Assembly: GCF_024199925.1 (NCBI RefSeq)
Contig: NZ_JANADR010000001.1
Span: 2,170,001 to 2,234,000, forward strand
Source of the DNA: Bradyrhizobium sp. CCGUVB1N3
GTDB taxonomy: Bacteria > Pseudomonadota > Alphaproteobacteria > Rhizobiales > Xanthobacteraceae
Length of the DNA: 64,000 nucleotides
Direction of reading: 5' to 3'
In this document: one piece after another, positions 1-7,835 of the stretch
Position numbering within the stretch: position 1 is the stretch's first letter
How the letters are laid out: every line of letters begins with the position of its first letter
Notes under the pieces: generated by a model
What the model was told of the DNA's origin: nothing
The model's input: the letters and a program-made list of their open reading frames with translations, nothing else
Databases searched by the model: none
Made by a program: the position numbers and the translations under genes

Positions 1-206
1 AAGGTGAAGGAACGGTCCGCATAGATGGTGATGATCACCGGGATCGGGGTGTTCTTCTCTTCCTTCTGGGTCTGGGCGTTGAACGCCTTGCAGAACTCCA
101 TGATGTTGAGACCGCGCTGACCAAGCGCGGGACCGATCGGGGGCGAAGGATTCGCCGCACCGGCCGGGACCTGAAGCTTCAGGTATCCGGTCACTTTCTT
201 TGCCAT
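1..206 (-). CDS. rplK: Ribosomal protein L11, N-terminal part (runs off window)
   Basis: The minus strand reads [20 protein letters not shown] and continues with [22 protein letters not shown], the proline-rich N-terminal domain of L11 that binds thiostrepton-class antibiotics and contacts 23S rRNA at the GTPase-associated centre. Only about 68 residues are inside the window; the C-terminal RNA-binding domain lies beyond position 1. It follows nusG on the same strand after 133 bases, the usual secE-nusG-rplK order, so it belongs to the ribosomal/transcription cluster. The identification is very secure; only the length cannot be seen. Confidence 0.97.
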   Translation of the reverse strand, partial: MAKKVTGYLKLQVPAGAANPSPPIGPALGQRGLNIMEFCKAFNAQTQKEEKNTPIPVIITIYADRSFT

Positions 207-339
207 GTATCACTCCTGTTGTGCCGGCCCGAAGGCTGGCGGTTTCAGGTTCGTGGTCGGGATCAGATGCGGCTGGCAACCGCCCCTCTCCTCCCACGGC
301 CTCTCAAATGCGCAAGGCCCAAGCCTCACGCGTACCCGG

Positions 340-897
340 TCAGACCTTCTCGACCTGACCGAATTCCAGTTCCACGGGCGTTGCGCGGCCGAAGATCGAC
401 ACCGCGACCTTCAGGCGCGAACGCGCCTCGTCGATTTCCTCGACCACACCGGAGAACGAGGCGAACGGGCCATCGGCCACGCGCACGTTCTCGCCGATCT
501 CGAACGACACCGACGCCTTCGGCCGCTCCACGCCCTCCTGCACCTGGTGCAGGATGCGCATCGCCTCGGCTTCCGAGATCGGCATCGGCTTGTTTTCCGC
601 GCCAAGGAAGCCCGTAACCTTCGGGGTGTTCTTGATCAGATGGAACGCCTCGTCGGTCAGCTTCATCTTCACCAGCACGTAGCCCGGGAAGAACTTGCGC
701 TCGGCGTCGATCTTGCGGCCGCGGCGCACCTCCGTGACCTTCTCGGTCGGCACCAGCACCTGCTCGAAGAGTTCCTCGAGATTGCGCTGCTTGGCCTGCT
801 CGCGGATCGATTCGGCGACCTTCTTCTCGAAGTTCGAGTACGCGTGGACGATGTACCAGCGCTTGTCGGACGATTGAGTTGCTGCGGCTGTTGCCAT
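340..897 (-). CDS. nusG: Transcription termination/antitermination factor NusG
   Basis: This 185-residue protein binds RNA polymerase and couples it to Rho and to the leading ribosome. The N-terminal NGN domain shows KRWYIVHAYSNFEKKVAESI and the FFPGYVLVKM core; the C-terminal KOW domain carries VADGPFASFSGVVEEIDEAR. A longer open frame extends upstream, but the start at 897 fits the family length. Its ATG shares one base with the secE stop (TGATG), so the two are translationally coupled. Confidence 0.97.
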   Translation of the reverse strand: MATAAATQSSDKRWYIVHAYSNFEKKVAESIREQAKQRNLEELFEQVLVPTEKVTEVRRGRKIDAERKFFPGYVLVKMKLTDEAFHLIKNTPKVTGFLGAENKPMPISEAEAMRILHQVQEGVERPKASVSFEIGENVRVADGPFASFSGVVEEIDEARSRLKVAVSIFGRATPVELEFGQVEKV

Positions 898-1088
898 CAG
901 TGAATGCCCAAAAGAAGGGTGACGAGATAACGGATGATCTGGTCGGCGGCGAAGAAGAAGATCGACGCCAAGGCAACCATGACGAACACCATGATCGTGG
1001 TGATCGTCGTCTCGCGACGGGTCGGCCAGGTGACCTTCGCGGTCTCCGAGCGCACTTCCTGCAAGAACTTGAACGGGCTGACTGCCAT
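897..1088 (-). CDS. secE: Preprotein translocase subunit SecE
   Basis: This 63-residue protein is the short single-span form of SecE typical of alphaproteobacteria and part of the SecYEG channel. The conserved amphipathic segment FLQEVRSETAKVTWPTRRET precedes one transmembrane helix (about residues 30-58, ending TLLLGIH). It is first in the secE-nusG-rplK series and overlaps nusG by one base. The length and the KVTWPTR motif make the call firm. Confidence 0.96.
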   Translation of the reverse strand: MAVSPFKFLQEVRSETAKVTWPTRRETTITTIMVFVMVALASIFFFAADQIIRYLVTLLLGIH

Positions 1089-1434
1089 CGTTGATGTCCA
1101 ACGTCCGTCGTGAGACGAGAAAAGATTTAAAGGGATCCGAACAGCCGCCGTCTGCCCAACCCTCTTCGCTTGAAGGATGAGCCGGAAACCGGGCTCGATT
1201 GTTCGGGGATTTCAAGGCCGCGCCGGAGATCCGCGTCTAACGGGCCGGCTGCAGGTGGCCGGTATCTACTGCGGATGGGGGCAAAGGTCAAGGTATTGGC
1301 GCGCCGCACCTGACGGGATCGGCGTCTGACTCCCGTCCGCAGACCTGATCCGGATCAAGGGCTTATCGGACCGGCATGAAGCGCGATCCGAGCTTCGCCC
1401 TGCCTGTGGTCCTGTCCTGATTGTCGGGACTACC
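1089..1434. other. Gap between secE and tRNA-Trp, no gene seen
   Basis: These 346 bases hold no convincing gene; short open frames here have no family signature or ribosome binding site. The stretch must carry the secE promoter or the run-through from the tRNA. A near-palindrome TGATCCGGATCA lies around 1346-1357 and is close to, but not, a TTGA-N6-TCAA box because the first base is C. Confidence 0.5.
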
Positions 1435-1510
1435 TGGCAGGAGTGGCAGGGCTCGAACCTGCGACCCCCGGTTTTGGAGACCGGTGCTCTACCAATTGAG
1501 CTACACTCCT
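1435..1510 (-). tRNA. tRNA-Trp (anticodon CCA)
   Basis: The reverse complement folds into a full cloverleaf. The acceptor stem AGGAGTG pairs with CACTCCT, the D arm is GCTC...GAGC, the anticodon stem is CCGGT/ACCGG around CTCCAAA, and the T arm is GCAGG-TTCGAGC-CCTGC. The anticodon is CCA (Trp). The discriminator G and an encoded 3' CCA follow directly. Location just before secE is the usual one in proteobacteria. Confidence 0.97.
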
Positions 1511-1658
1511 ACGAACCCGCGTCGCCGCGGGTCAGGGGCGCTTTCAAGCACAGGGGGCGGCCGGTTTGCAAGGGAGAAGCGCAAGCGAGGCGCTTGTTCA
1601 CACCGCGACTTCCGGGCCACAGTTCATCCTGAACCAGAACAACAACCCGGGAGTGACA

Positions 1659-2882
1659 ATGAGCGCTCAAACCGCCTCGAAGCCGAAAATCGCGACACCG
1701 ACCCCGCCTTTGCCCGAGGCCAGGCCCGAAACGCTGGGTCTGTCGCGCCCCCGCCTCCAGGCGATGTCGGATGCCTTCAAGCGCGAGATCGACAAGGGAA
1801 CCGTTCCCGGCGTGAGCGTGCTGGTGGCGCGCCGCGGCCAGATCGGCTGGTTCGAGGCACTGGGCCGGCAGAGTCCTGCGGCCTCAGTTCCGATGGCGCA
1901 TGATTCGATCTTCCGCATCTTCTCGATGACCAAGCCGATCGTCTCGGTCGGCATCATGACGCTGGTCGAGGACGGCCATGTCCTGCTCAGCGATCCTCTC
2001 GCCAAGTACATCCCCGAATTCGCCAACCCCCAGGTCGGCGTCGTCAGCGGTGGCAAGCTCGAACTGGTTCCGGCCCACCGTCCGATCACGGTCCAGGACC
2101 TGCTCCGCCACACCTCCGGCATCACCTACGAGCATCAGGGCGACGGCCCCGTGCACAAGCTCTACCAGGAGTCCCGCGTCCGCAGCCGCAAGATCACCAA
2201 CGCCGAGCACGCCGCCCTGGTCGCGAGCTTCCCGCTGGTCTGCCAGCCCGGCGCGGAGTTCAACTACGGCCGCTCGACCGACATTCTCGGTCGCATCATC
2301 GAGGTCGTCAGCGGCAAGTCACTCGGCGCTTTCCTGAGCGAGCGCGTCCTCGGCCCCCTTCAGATGACCGAGACCGGTTTCTCGACCAGCGAGGCCAACG
2401 CCGCCCGCCTCGCCGAGCCCTTCCCCGCCGATCCCTGGACCGGCGACAAGATCGCCCTCTTCAACATGCTGGAAGCACCCGTGATGGAGTCCGGCGGCGG
2501 CGGTCTGGTCTCGACCACCTTGGACTACGCCCGCTTCGCGCTGATGCTGCGCAACGGCGGTACGCTCGATGGTGCGCGCATCATCGGCCGCAAGATGCTG
2601 GAGCTGATGGCCTCCGACCATCTCGGCCCGAATGTGAAGACCAACGGCACGCTGCTCGCACCGGGCCACGGCTTCGGCCTCGGCTTTGCCGTCCGCAGAG
2701 AGCCCGGCATCGCGCCCTTCCCCGGCAGCGTCGGCCAGTTCTTCTGGAGCGGGATCGCCGGCACCTTCTTCTGGATCGATCCGAAGGAGGATCTGGTCGC
2801 GGTGTTCATGAGCCAAGGCCCAGGGCAGCGCGACTATACGCGGACCTTGGTGCGGGATCTGGTGTACGCGGCGGTGGATTGA
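1659..2882 (+). CDS. Serine hydrolase, beta-lactamase class C-like (EstB type)
   Basis: This 407-residue enzyme belongs to the penicillin-binding-protein-like/class C beta-lactamase fold that includes esterases and peptidases. The nucleophile motif S-x-x-K appears as FSMTKPIVSVG about residue 85, a YxN-type element as EFNYGRSTDILGRIIE, and the C-terminal strand region has GHGFGLGFAV. There is no signal peptide, which favours a cytoplasmic esterase or amidase over a true beta-lactamase. The ATG at 1659 is chosen over the open-frame start at 1566 because GGGAG sits six bases before it. It is a single gene; substrate unknown. Confidence 0.88.
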   Translation: MSAQTASKPKIATPTPPLPEARPETLGLSRPRLQAMSDAFKREIDKGTVPGVSVLVARRGQIGWFEALGRQSPAASVPMAHDSIFRIFSMTKPIVSVGIMTLVEDGHVLLSDPLAKYIPEFANPQVGVVSGGKLELVPAHRPITVQDLLRHTSGITYEHQGDGPVHKLYQESRVRSRKITNAEHAALVASFPLVCQPGAEFNYGRSTDILGRIIEVVSGKSLGAFLSERVLGPLQMTETGFSTSEANAARLAEPFPADPWTGDKIALFNMLEAPVMESGGGGLVSTTLDYARFALMLRNGGTLDGARIIGRKMLELMASDHLGPNVKTNGTLLAPGHGFGLGFAVRREPGIAPFPGSVGQFFWSGIAGTFFWIDPKEDLVAVFMSQGPGQRDYTRTLVRDLVYAAVD

Positions 2883-2960
2883 CGGGACGCTGCGTCCTCG
2901 GTCTCGTGCCCCGTCGCTGAGCCGGGGCCCATACTTCAGCGAACTCAAATTCTCGGCTCA

Positions 2961-3017
2961 TGGGTCCCGGCTCTGCGGAGCAGCACTTCGTGCTGCACCG
3001 CGTCCGGGACACGAGAG
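2961..3017 (+). repeat. Dispersed 57-nt hairpin repeat, copy 1
   Basis: An imperfect palindrome between convergent genes. It opens TGGGTCCCGGCTCTGCG and closes GTCCGGGACACGAGAG, with an inner stem AGCAC-TTC-GTGCT. Near-identical copies lie at 7148-7204 and 7723-7779 and a shortened inverted copy at 7315-7352. REP-like; it may act as a transcript 3' end between 2882 and 3026. Confidence 0.85.
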
Positions 3018-3025
3018 TTATCACC

Positions 3026-3793
3026 TCAACTAATCGTCGCGCCGCCGTCGATGACCATGGTCTGGCCGGTCATGAAGTCGCCGGCCTTCGAGCCGAGGAA
3101 CACCGCCGCGCCCGCGATCTCGTCGGGGATGCCGATGCGCAGGAGCGGCGAGCGCGAGGTCGAGGCCTTCAGGTTCTCCGGATTGTCCCACAGCGCCTTC
3201 GCGAAATCGGTCTTGATCAGGCCGGGCGCGATGCAGTTCACGCGGATGTTGTGCTTGCCGTATTCGCAGGCAAGGTTGCGCGCGAGCTGCATGTCGGCGG
3301 CCTTTGAGATCGCGTAGGCACCGAGAATGGTCGAGCCCTTGAGGCCGCCGATCGAGGAGACGATGATGACCGAGCCGTCCTTGCGCTCGATCATCTGCGG
3401 CACCACCATCGAGATCAGCCAGTTGTTGGCGACGATGTTGTTGTCGAGGATTTTTCTGAACTGATCGTCGGAGATGCCGGCGAGCGGACCGTAATACGGG
3501 TTCGAGGCGGCGTTGCAGACCAGCACGTCGATCTTGCCGAAGGCGCGGTTGCTCTCGTCGACGAGGTCTTGCAGATTTTCCTTCGAGGAGATGTTGGCGG
3601 CGATAGCGACCGCAGTCCCCTTGCCGTACTTGTCGTTGATCCCCTTCGCCACCTCCTCGCAGACGTCGGCCTTGCGCGAGGAGATCACGACCTTGGCGCC
3701 GTGCTCGGCCATGCGCTCTGCGATCGCGAGCCCGATGCCGCGCGTCGATCCCGTGATGACGGCGACTTTTCCCTTCATGTCGAACAAGGTCAT
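3026..3793 (-). CDS. Short-chain dehydrogenase/reductase (SDR)
   Basis: This is a 255-residue classical SDR. The NAD(P)-binding TGSTRGIG lies at residues 14-21, the NAG-like motif appears as CNAAS around 93-97, and the catalytic Ser146/147, Tyr160 and Lys164 (YAISK) are all present, so it should be active. The C-terminal VIDGGATIS is usual for the family. The start at 3793 is preceded by GGGAGAG; the open frame extends 21 codons further without a site. It ends next to a hairpin repeat and is followed upstream by a histidine phosphatase on the same strand, so the two may be co-transcribed. Substrate not determined. Confidence 0.93.
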   Translation of the reverse strand: MTLFDMKGKVAVITGSTRGIGLAIAERMAEHGAKVVISSRKADVCEEVAKGINDKYGKGTAVAIAANISSKENLQDLVDESNRAFGKIDVLVCNAASNPYYGPLAGISDDQFRKILDNNIVANNWLISMVVPQMIERKDGSVIIVSSIGGLKGSTILGAYAISKAADMQLARNLACEYGKHNIRVNCIAPGLIKTDFAKALWDNPENLKASTSRSPLLRIGIPDEIAGAAVFLGSKAGDFMTGQTMVIDGGATIS

Positions 3794-3860
3794 GTTTCTC
3801 TCCCAGAATTGACGAGGTTGATTTGATGCTTGAGCTGCGGCCGCGCTCAGCGGCAATGGC

Positions 3861-4562
3861 TCACGCGAGTTTCTTGACTTCCGGCCCTGCGGGCTGATGC
3901 ATCGCGTTGTGCCTTTCGTCCGCGATCCACGGCTGCTGGTTCACCATCGGCAAGCGCCAGACGACGCGCTCTGCTGTTGCGAAATGATCGAGCCGCGTCA
4001 CCGAGACATTGTCGATATCGAAGGAGAGCCCCTTCTCAGGCTCGCCGCCGAGCGCGAGCCCCAGCGCCGCCTTGATCGTGCCGCCATGGGTAACCGCGAT
4101 CACATCCTGCCCAGCATGCTCGCGATTGATCCGTTCGATGGTGCGGCAAGTGCGGTTGTAGAGGTCCATGAAGCTTTCACCACCGGGCGCGGGCTCATTG
4201 ATGTCGGCGAACCAGCTACTGCCCGCGGGGCGGCTCGCGATGAAGGCGGCGCGATTCATGCCCTGCCACTGGCCGAGATTCTGCTCGGCGAAGTCCGCTT
4301 CCCAAATCATGGTCGCAGGCTTGGGAAAGCCGGCCGCCCAGATCGCTTCCGCCGTCTGATGGGTGCGCATCAGATTGCTCGAGTACCAGACCGCGTCGCG
4401 CGGCAGGATCTTCGCGACCGCCTCGAAGACCTCACTATCGCTGGTGTCGCAGGCGAGATCCTGCTGACCGTAGATGTTGCCACCGTCATTGCGCACCGGC
4501 GCGTGACGGACCCACCACCACCGCGTCGTGACGACTTTGGGCTTGTCGGAATCGGACATCAT
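3861..4562 (-). CDS. Histidine phosphatase family protein
   Basis: This 233-residue protein belongs to the phosphoglycerate mutase-like phosphatase branch. The N-terminal catalytic motif is WWVRHAPVRN with the phospho-accepting His; the second His is in VIAVTHGGTIKAALGLALGG; EPAPGGESFMDLYNR supplies the acidic acid/base region. Two adjacent ATGs lie at 4562 and 4559 behind AAAGGG; the earlier one is used. It sits between SDR genes and near a phosphotransferase/acyl-CoA dehydrogenase pair, so a phosphorylated acyl or sugar intermediate is a possible substrate. That last point is inference. Confidence 0.9.
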   Translation of the reverse strand: MMSDSDKPKVVTTRWWWVRHAPVRNDGGNIYGQQDLACDTSDSEVFEAVAKILPRDAVWYSSNLMRTHQTAEAIWAAGFPKPATMIWEADFAEQNLGQWQGMNRAAFIASRPAGSSWFADINEPAPGGESFMDLYNRTCRTIERINREHAGQDVIAVTHGGTIKAALGLALGGEPEKGLSFDIDNVSVTRLDHFATAERVVWRLPMVNQQPWIADERHNAMHQPAGPEVKKLA

Positions 4563-4696
4563 CGAAACCCTTTCATCCCGTTCGATGTCGCTGTACGTGA
4601 GTAACGAACGTGTCTCAAGACACTTTGCCGTTTGAAATTCTGTTTGAAATTCCGTCGCGCGGCAAGCGCCGCGCGTGAACATGAGGAGAGAAGCGC

Positions 4697-5482
4697 ATGG
4701 GCCGACTGCAAGGCAAATCCGTCATCATCACCGGCGCGGGCAGCGGCATCGGCCGCGCCGCCTCGCTGCTGTTCACGAAAGAAGGCGCAAGACTGATCGC
4801 GGTCGATCGCACCGAAGCCGTGAAGGAGACGGTCGAGGAGATCAAGCGCGCCGGCGGCACTGCAGAGGCCATGATGGCTGACGCGGGCTCCGAGAAGGAC
4901 GTCATGGCCGTCATCGACAAGGCGGTGAAGACGCATGGCCGGCTCGACGTGATCTGGGCCAATGCCGGCGTCTCCGGCGGGCTCGTGCCGCTCGCCGAGC
5001 AGACGGTCGAGCATTGGCAGGAGGTGTTGCGCGTCAACCTGATCGGCCCCTTCCTCGCGGTGAAGTACGCGATGCCGCACATGGTGCAGCAGCAATCGGG
5101 CGCGATCGTGCTGACGGCGTCGGTCGCGGGCCTCAAGGCCGGTGCCAGCGGTCATCCCTACGCCGCGAGCAAGGCCGGCGTGATCAGCCTGGTGCAGACC
5201 ACGGCCTATTCGCTCTCCGGCACCGGCGTGCGCATCAACGCGGTCTGCCCCGGGCTGATCGAAACCGGCATGACGAAGCCGATCTTCGATCGCGCCAAGG
5301 AGCGCGGCACCGCCGACAAGATCGGCCAGCTCAATCCGCTCAAGCGCCCCGGCCAGCCGCACGAGCTCGCGGCGATGGGCTTGTTCCTGGCGAGCGACGA
5401 GGCGTCGTACGTCAATGGCCAGGCGTTTCCGGTCGACGGCGGCCTCACCGCCTCGATGCCGTACGCCGGCAAGCCGGTTTAG
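4697..5482 (+). CDS. Short-chain dehydrogenase/reductase (SDR)
   Basis: This is a 261-residue classical SDR. TGAGSGIG at 12-19 is the dinucleotide-binding loop, WANAGV lies near 87-92, and Ser142, Tyr155 and Lys159 (YAASK) form the catalytic set. FPVDGGLTASMPY is the family C-terminal element. It is transcribed divergently from the histidine phosphatase with 134 bases between the starts. Related in fold to the SDR at 3026 but clearly a different paralogue. Reaction not identified. Confidence 0.93.
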   Translation: MGRLQGKSVIITGAGSGIGRAASLLFTKEGARLIAVDRTEAVKETVEEIKRAGGTAEAMMADAGSEKDVMAVIDKAVKTHGRLDVIWANAGVSGGLVPLAEQTVEHWQEVLRVNLIGPFLAVKYAMPHMVQQQSGAIVLTASVAGLKAGASGHPYAASKAGVISLVQTTAYSLSGTGVRINAVCPGLIETGMTKPIFDRAKERGTADKIGQLNPLKRPGQPHELAAMGLFLASDEASYVNGQAFPVDGGLTASMPYAGKPV

Positions 5483-5794
5483 GTTCACGACGCTTCGCGT
5501 TCCCTTTCCGTCATGGCCGGGCTTGTCCCGGCCACACACTCCACTGTCGTCCTGGCGAACGCCAGGACGCCCCCGGGGCTGATATCGCGTTTCAAGATGC
5601 ACGCGCCCTTCGATGGGACAAAAGCCCAAAAGTGATTTACCCGACGGCACAGGCGAGTTCTTTTTTCGAAGAACAACCCCATGCACAGTAGGATTGCGCC
5701 AGCTGGGGCGGGCTGATTTGCCCGACGGGCGCCGCTGTTGGTATGGTTCGTGCACGCGGCCGAGCCGCCACCCTCCCTTCCCAAGAACCCGACA
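5483..5794. repeat. Gap of 312 bases with two hairpins and a dispersed repeat
   Basis: No gene is seen. GGCCGGG (5515-5521) pairs with CCCGGCC (5527-5533), and GTCCTGGC (5549-5556) pairs perfectly with GCCAGGAC (5561-5568). From about 5630 to 5730 there is a second element carrying AACAACCCCATGCA and two copies of a TGATTT-CCCGACGG motif. Both motifs recur at 43413-43493, 38 kb away, one of them inverted. The promoter for the following deacetylase must be within or after this element. Confidence 0.75.
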
Positions 5795-6973
5795 ATGCCA
5801 AGCCAAAGACCCGACCGTATTCTCAAACTGCTCGCCGACCTCGTTGCCTTCGATACCGTCAGCGATCGCTCCAACCTTGCCCTGATCGCCTATATCGAGA
5901 GCTATCTCGCCTCGCACGGCATCAGTGGACAGCGGATCGTCGACGAGACCAGGCAGAAGGCCTCGCTCTGGGTCACCATCGGCCCGAACGACCGTCCCGG
6001 CTTCGTGCTGTCGGGGCATACCGACGTCGTGCCAGTCGTGGGCCAGACATGGACCCACGATCCGTTCAAGCTGATCGAGCGCGACGGCCGCCTTTACGGA
6101 CGCGGCACCACCGACATGAAGGGTTTTGTGGCGGTCTGCCTCGCCATGGTTCCGGAAATGACCGAGGCTGCCCTGAAGACCCCAATTCACCTTGCGATCT
6201 CCTATGATGAGGAGATCGGCTGCGTTGGCGTGCGGCCCATGCTGCGCGAGGTCGCCAAGAAGCAGGTCAAGCCACTCGGCTGCTTCGTCGGCGAGCCGAC
6301 CGAGATGAAGGTCATCATCGGTCACAAGGGCAAGCATGGCGTGCGCGCGACCTTCAAGGGTCTCGCCCGCCACTCCTCGATCGCGCCCGATGGCGTCAAC
6401 GCGATCGAATATGCAGCCGAGCTGATCACCGAGATCCGCCGCCGCGCCGTTCAGCTTGCGGCACAGAGATCACAGGACAGCCTCTACGATGTCCCGCACT
6501 CCACCCTGCTGACCAGCATCGTGCATGGCGGCGCCGCACTCAACATCGTGCCGGATACCTGCACCGTCGAGTTCGAATGCCGCGGCATCGGCATCACCGA
6601 GTCGAGAGAAGTGACGGATGCGATTGTCGCCTGGGCCAAGGCCGAGATCGAGCCCGCGATGAAGAAGCGCCACCCCGATTGCGGCATCGATTTCGAGGAG
6701 ATCCTCGACTATCCCGCCCTCGATACTCAAGCCGACAACGCGATCGTCACGCTCGCCAAGAAGCTCGCCGGCCGCAACGACCACGCCAAGGTCGCCTTCG
6801 GCACAGAAGCGAGCCTGTTTGCCAGCATGGCCGATATCGCCTCGGTGGTGATCGGTCCCGGCGCGATCGCGCAGGCACACACGCCGGACGAGTTCGTGGA
6901 GATGTCGGAGCTTGAGAAGTGCGGGGATTTCGTCGAGAAGCTGATCGCGCATTGCGCGGCGACGACGACGTAA
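5795..6973 (+). CDS. argE: Acetylornithine deacetylase (ArgE/M20 family)
   Basis: This 392-residue zinc-dependent amidohydrolase would remove the acetyl group from N-acetylornithine in arginine synthesis. Metal ligands and catalytic residues are visible in order: SGHTDVVPV (His, Asp), GRGTTDMKGF (bridging Asp), YDEEIGCVG (catalytic Glu pair), GEPTEM (Glu) and IGPGAIAQAHTPDEFVE (C-terminal His). The dimerisation domain occupies about residues 180-290 (GVRATFKGLARHSS). The start at 5795 (MPSQRP) is preferred to the open frame at 5738, which begins inside the repeat. It stands alone, not in an arg operon, so another N-acyl substrate is possible. Confidence 0.9.
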   Translation: MPSQRPDRILKLLADLVAFDTVSDRSNLALIAYIESYLASHGISGQRIVDETRQKASLWVTIGPNDRPGFVLSGHTDVVPVVGQTWTHDPFKLIERDGRLYGRGTTDMKGFVAVCLAMVPEMTEAALKTPIHLAISYDEEIGCVGVRPMLREVAKKQVKPLGCFVGEPTEMKVIIGHKGKHGVRATFKGLARHSSIAPDGVNAIEYAAELITEIRRRAVQLAAQRSQDSLYDVPHSTLLTSIVHGGAALNIVPDTCTVEFECRGIGITESREVTDAIVAWAKAEIEPAMKKRHPDCGIDFEEILDYPALDTQADNAIVTLAKKLAGRNDHAKVAFGTEASLFASMADIASVVIGPGAIAQAHTPDEFVEMSELEKCGDFVEKLIAHCAATTT

Positions 6974-7424
6974 TTTCGATTGCAGTCGTACGGTGGGCAG
7001 AGCGAAGCGTGCCCACCACTTGTGCGTCCGCAGAAAGCGGTGGGCACGGCGCTCACGCGCCTCTGCCCACCCTACGCGCCAGGCCGACTCGGGAAATGGG
7101 AATTTGAAGACTACAATTCCAAGCATTGAATTCCTTGGCCACATGACTGGGTCCCGGCTCTGCGGCGCACCACTTCGTGCTGCGCCGCGTCCGGGACACG
7201 AGAGTGCGGCCGACAGCGTCCGCGTCAGCCCAGCCGGCTACTTCCCTCGAGCACGGCGGATTAGGTTTCGCTAATCCGCCTACGAGGACGAATTGTAGAA
7301 GCCGCGTACCTAGTCTCGTGTCACGAAGTGACGCGCCGCAGAGCCGGGACCCGGAGGCGCTTGGCCACGCCGCCCAAATATGCAATTTTAAGTCGCAGCG
7401 CTATGAGGCGTCGATTGCACGAAC
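6974..7424. repeat. Repeat mosaic between argE and the GIY-YIG gene
   Basis: These 451 bases contain no gene but at least four palindromic units. GGTGGGCA (6992-6999) pairs with TGCCCACC (7010-7017), and a second GTGGGCA...TGCCCAC unit follows to about 7076. A 57-nt hairpin repeat copy lies at 7148-7204. GGCGGATTAG (7255-7264) pairs perfectly with CTAATCCGCC (7271-7280) across a six-base loop. A shortened inverted copy of the 57-nt repeat lies at 7315-7352. Confidence 0.85.
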
Positions 7425-7721
7425 ATGTCCTTCTTCGTTTACATCCTGGCAAGCAAGAGAAACGGCACTCTCTACATTGGAGTGACGAACGACCTCGCTC
7501 GCCGGATCACCGAGCATAAGGCAAAGCTCGTACCCGGTTTCACGCGACGGTACGACGTAACGCTGCTGGTCTACTTCGAAACCTTCGAGTCCGTCCTCGA
7601 AGCCCGGACGCGCGAGCATTCGCTGAAGCGTTGGCGGCGCGCCTGGAAGCTCAAATTGATTGAGCAACTCAATCCGGATTGGCGTGATCTGACGGATGAG
7701 CTGAATTCGCTGGCGACGTGA
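7425..7721 (+). CDS. GIY-YIG endonuclease-domain protein
   Basis: This is a 98-residue single-domain protein. The GIY-YIG signature is seen as FVYILASKRNGTLYIGVTNDL, with the conserved Arg in RRITEHK and the Glu in FETFESVLEARTREHSLKRW. Small UPF0213/YhbQ-like members of this family are widespread and lack an attached DNA-binding domain, so a homing role is not implied. It is embedded in a field of hairpin repeats, with copies both before it and two bases after its stop. That makes a link between the nuclease and repeat spread worth considering but unproven. Confidence 0.92.
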   Translation: MSFFVYILASKRNGTLYIGVTNDLARRITEHKAKLVPGFTRRYDVTLLVYFETFESVLEARTREHSLKRWRRAWKLKLIEQLNPDWRDLTDELNSLAT

Positions 7722-7722
7722 C

Positions 7723-7779
7723 TGGGTCCCGGCTCTGCGGAGCAGCACTTCGTGCTGCACCGCGTCCGGGACACGAGAG
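7723..7779 (+). repeat. Dispersed 57-nt hairpin repeat, third full copy
   Basis: Matches the copies at 2961-3017 and 7148-7204 over its whole length, beginning TGGGTCCCGGCTCTGCGG two bases after the GIY-YIG stop codon. It is an imperfect hairpin and could form the 3' end of that transcript. Confidence 0.85.
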
Positions 7780-7835
7780 AATGGCAAAAAAAAGCGCGGC
7801 CTCTTCGGCCGCGCCTCGCATTCTCAAACGCAGTC

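Noticed and set aside
1346..1357. TGATCCGGATCA as a tenth FixK box
   Set aside because: The outer base makes it CTGA-N6-TCAA, not TTGA, and it lies before secE, far from the island.
1659..2882. Beta-lactamase resistance gene
   Set aside because: No signal peptide, so not placed in the periplasm; the wider serine hydrolase/esterase group fits better.
4559..6373. 604-residue open frame on the minus strand
   Set aside because: It runs antisense through the SDR, the repeat gap and argE, with no family motif; GC-rich codon bias opens the shadow frame.
7425..7721. Homing endonuclease or intron
   Set aside because: Only the small GIY-YIG domain is present, with no DNA-binding part and no interrupted gene around it.
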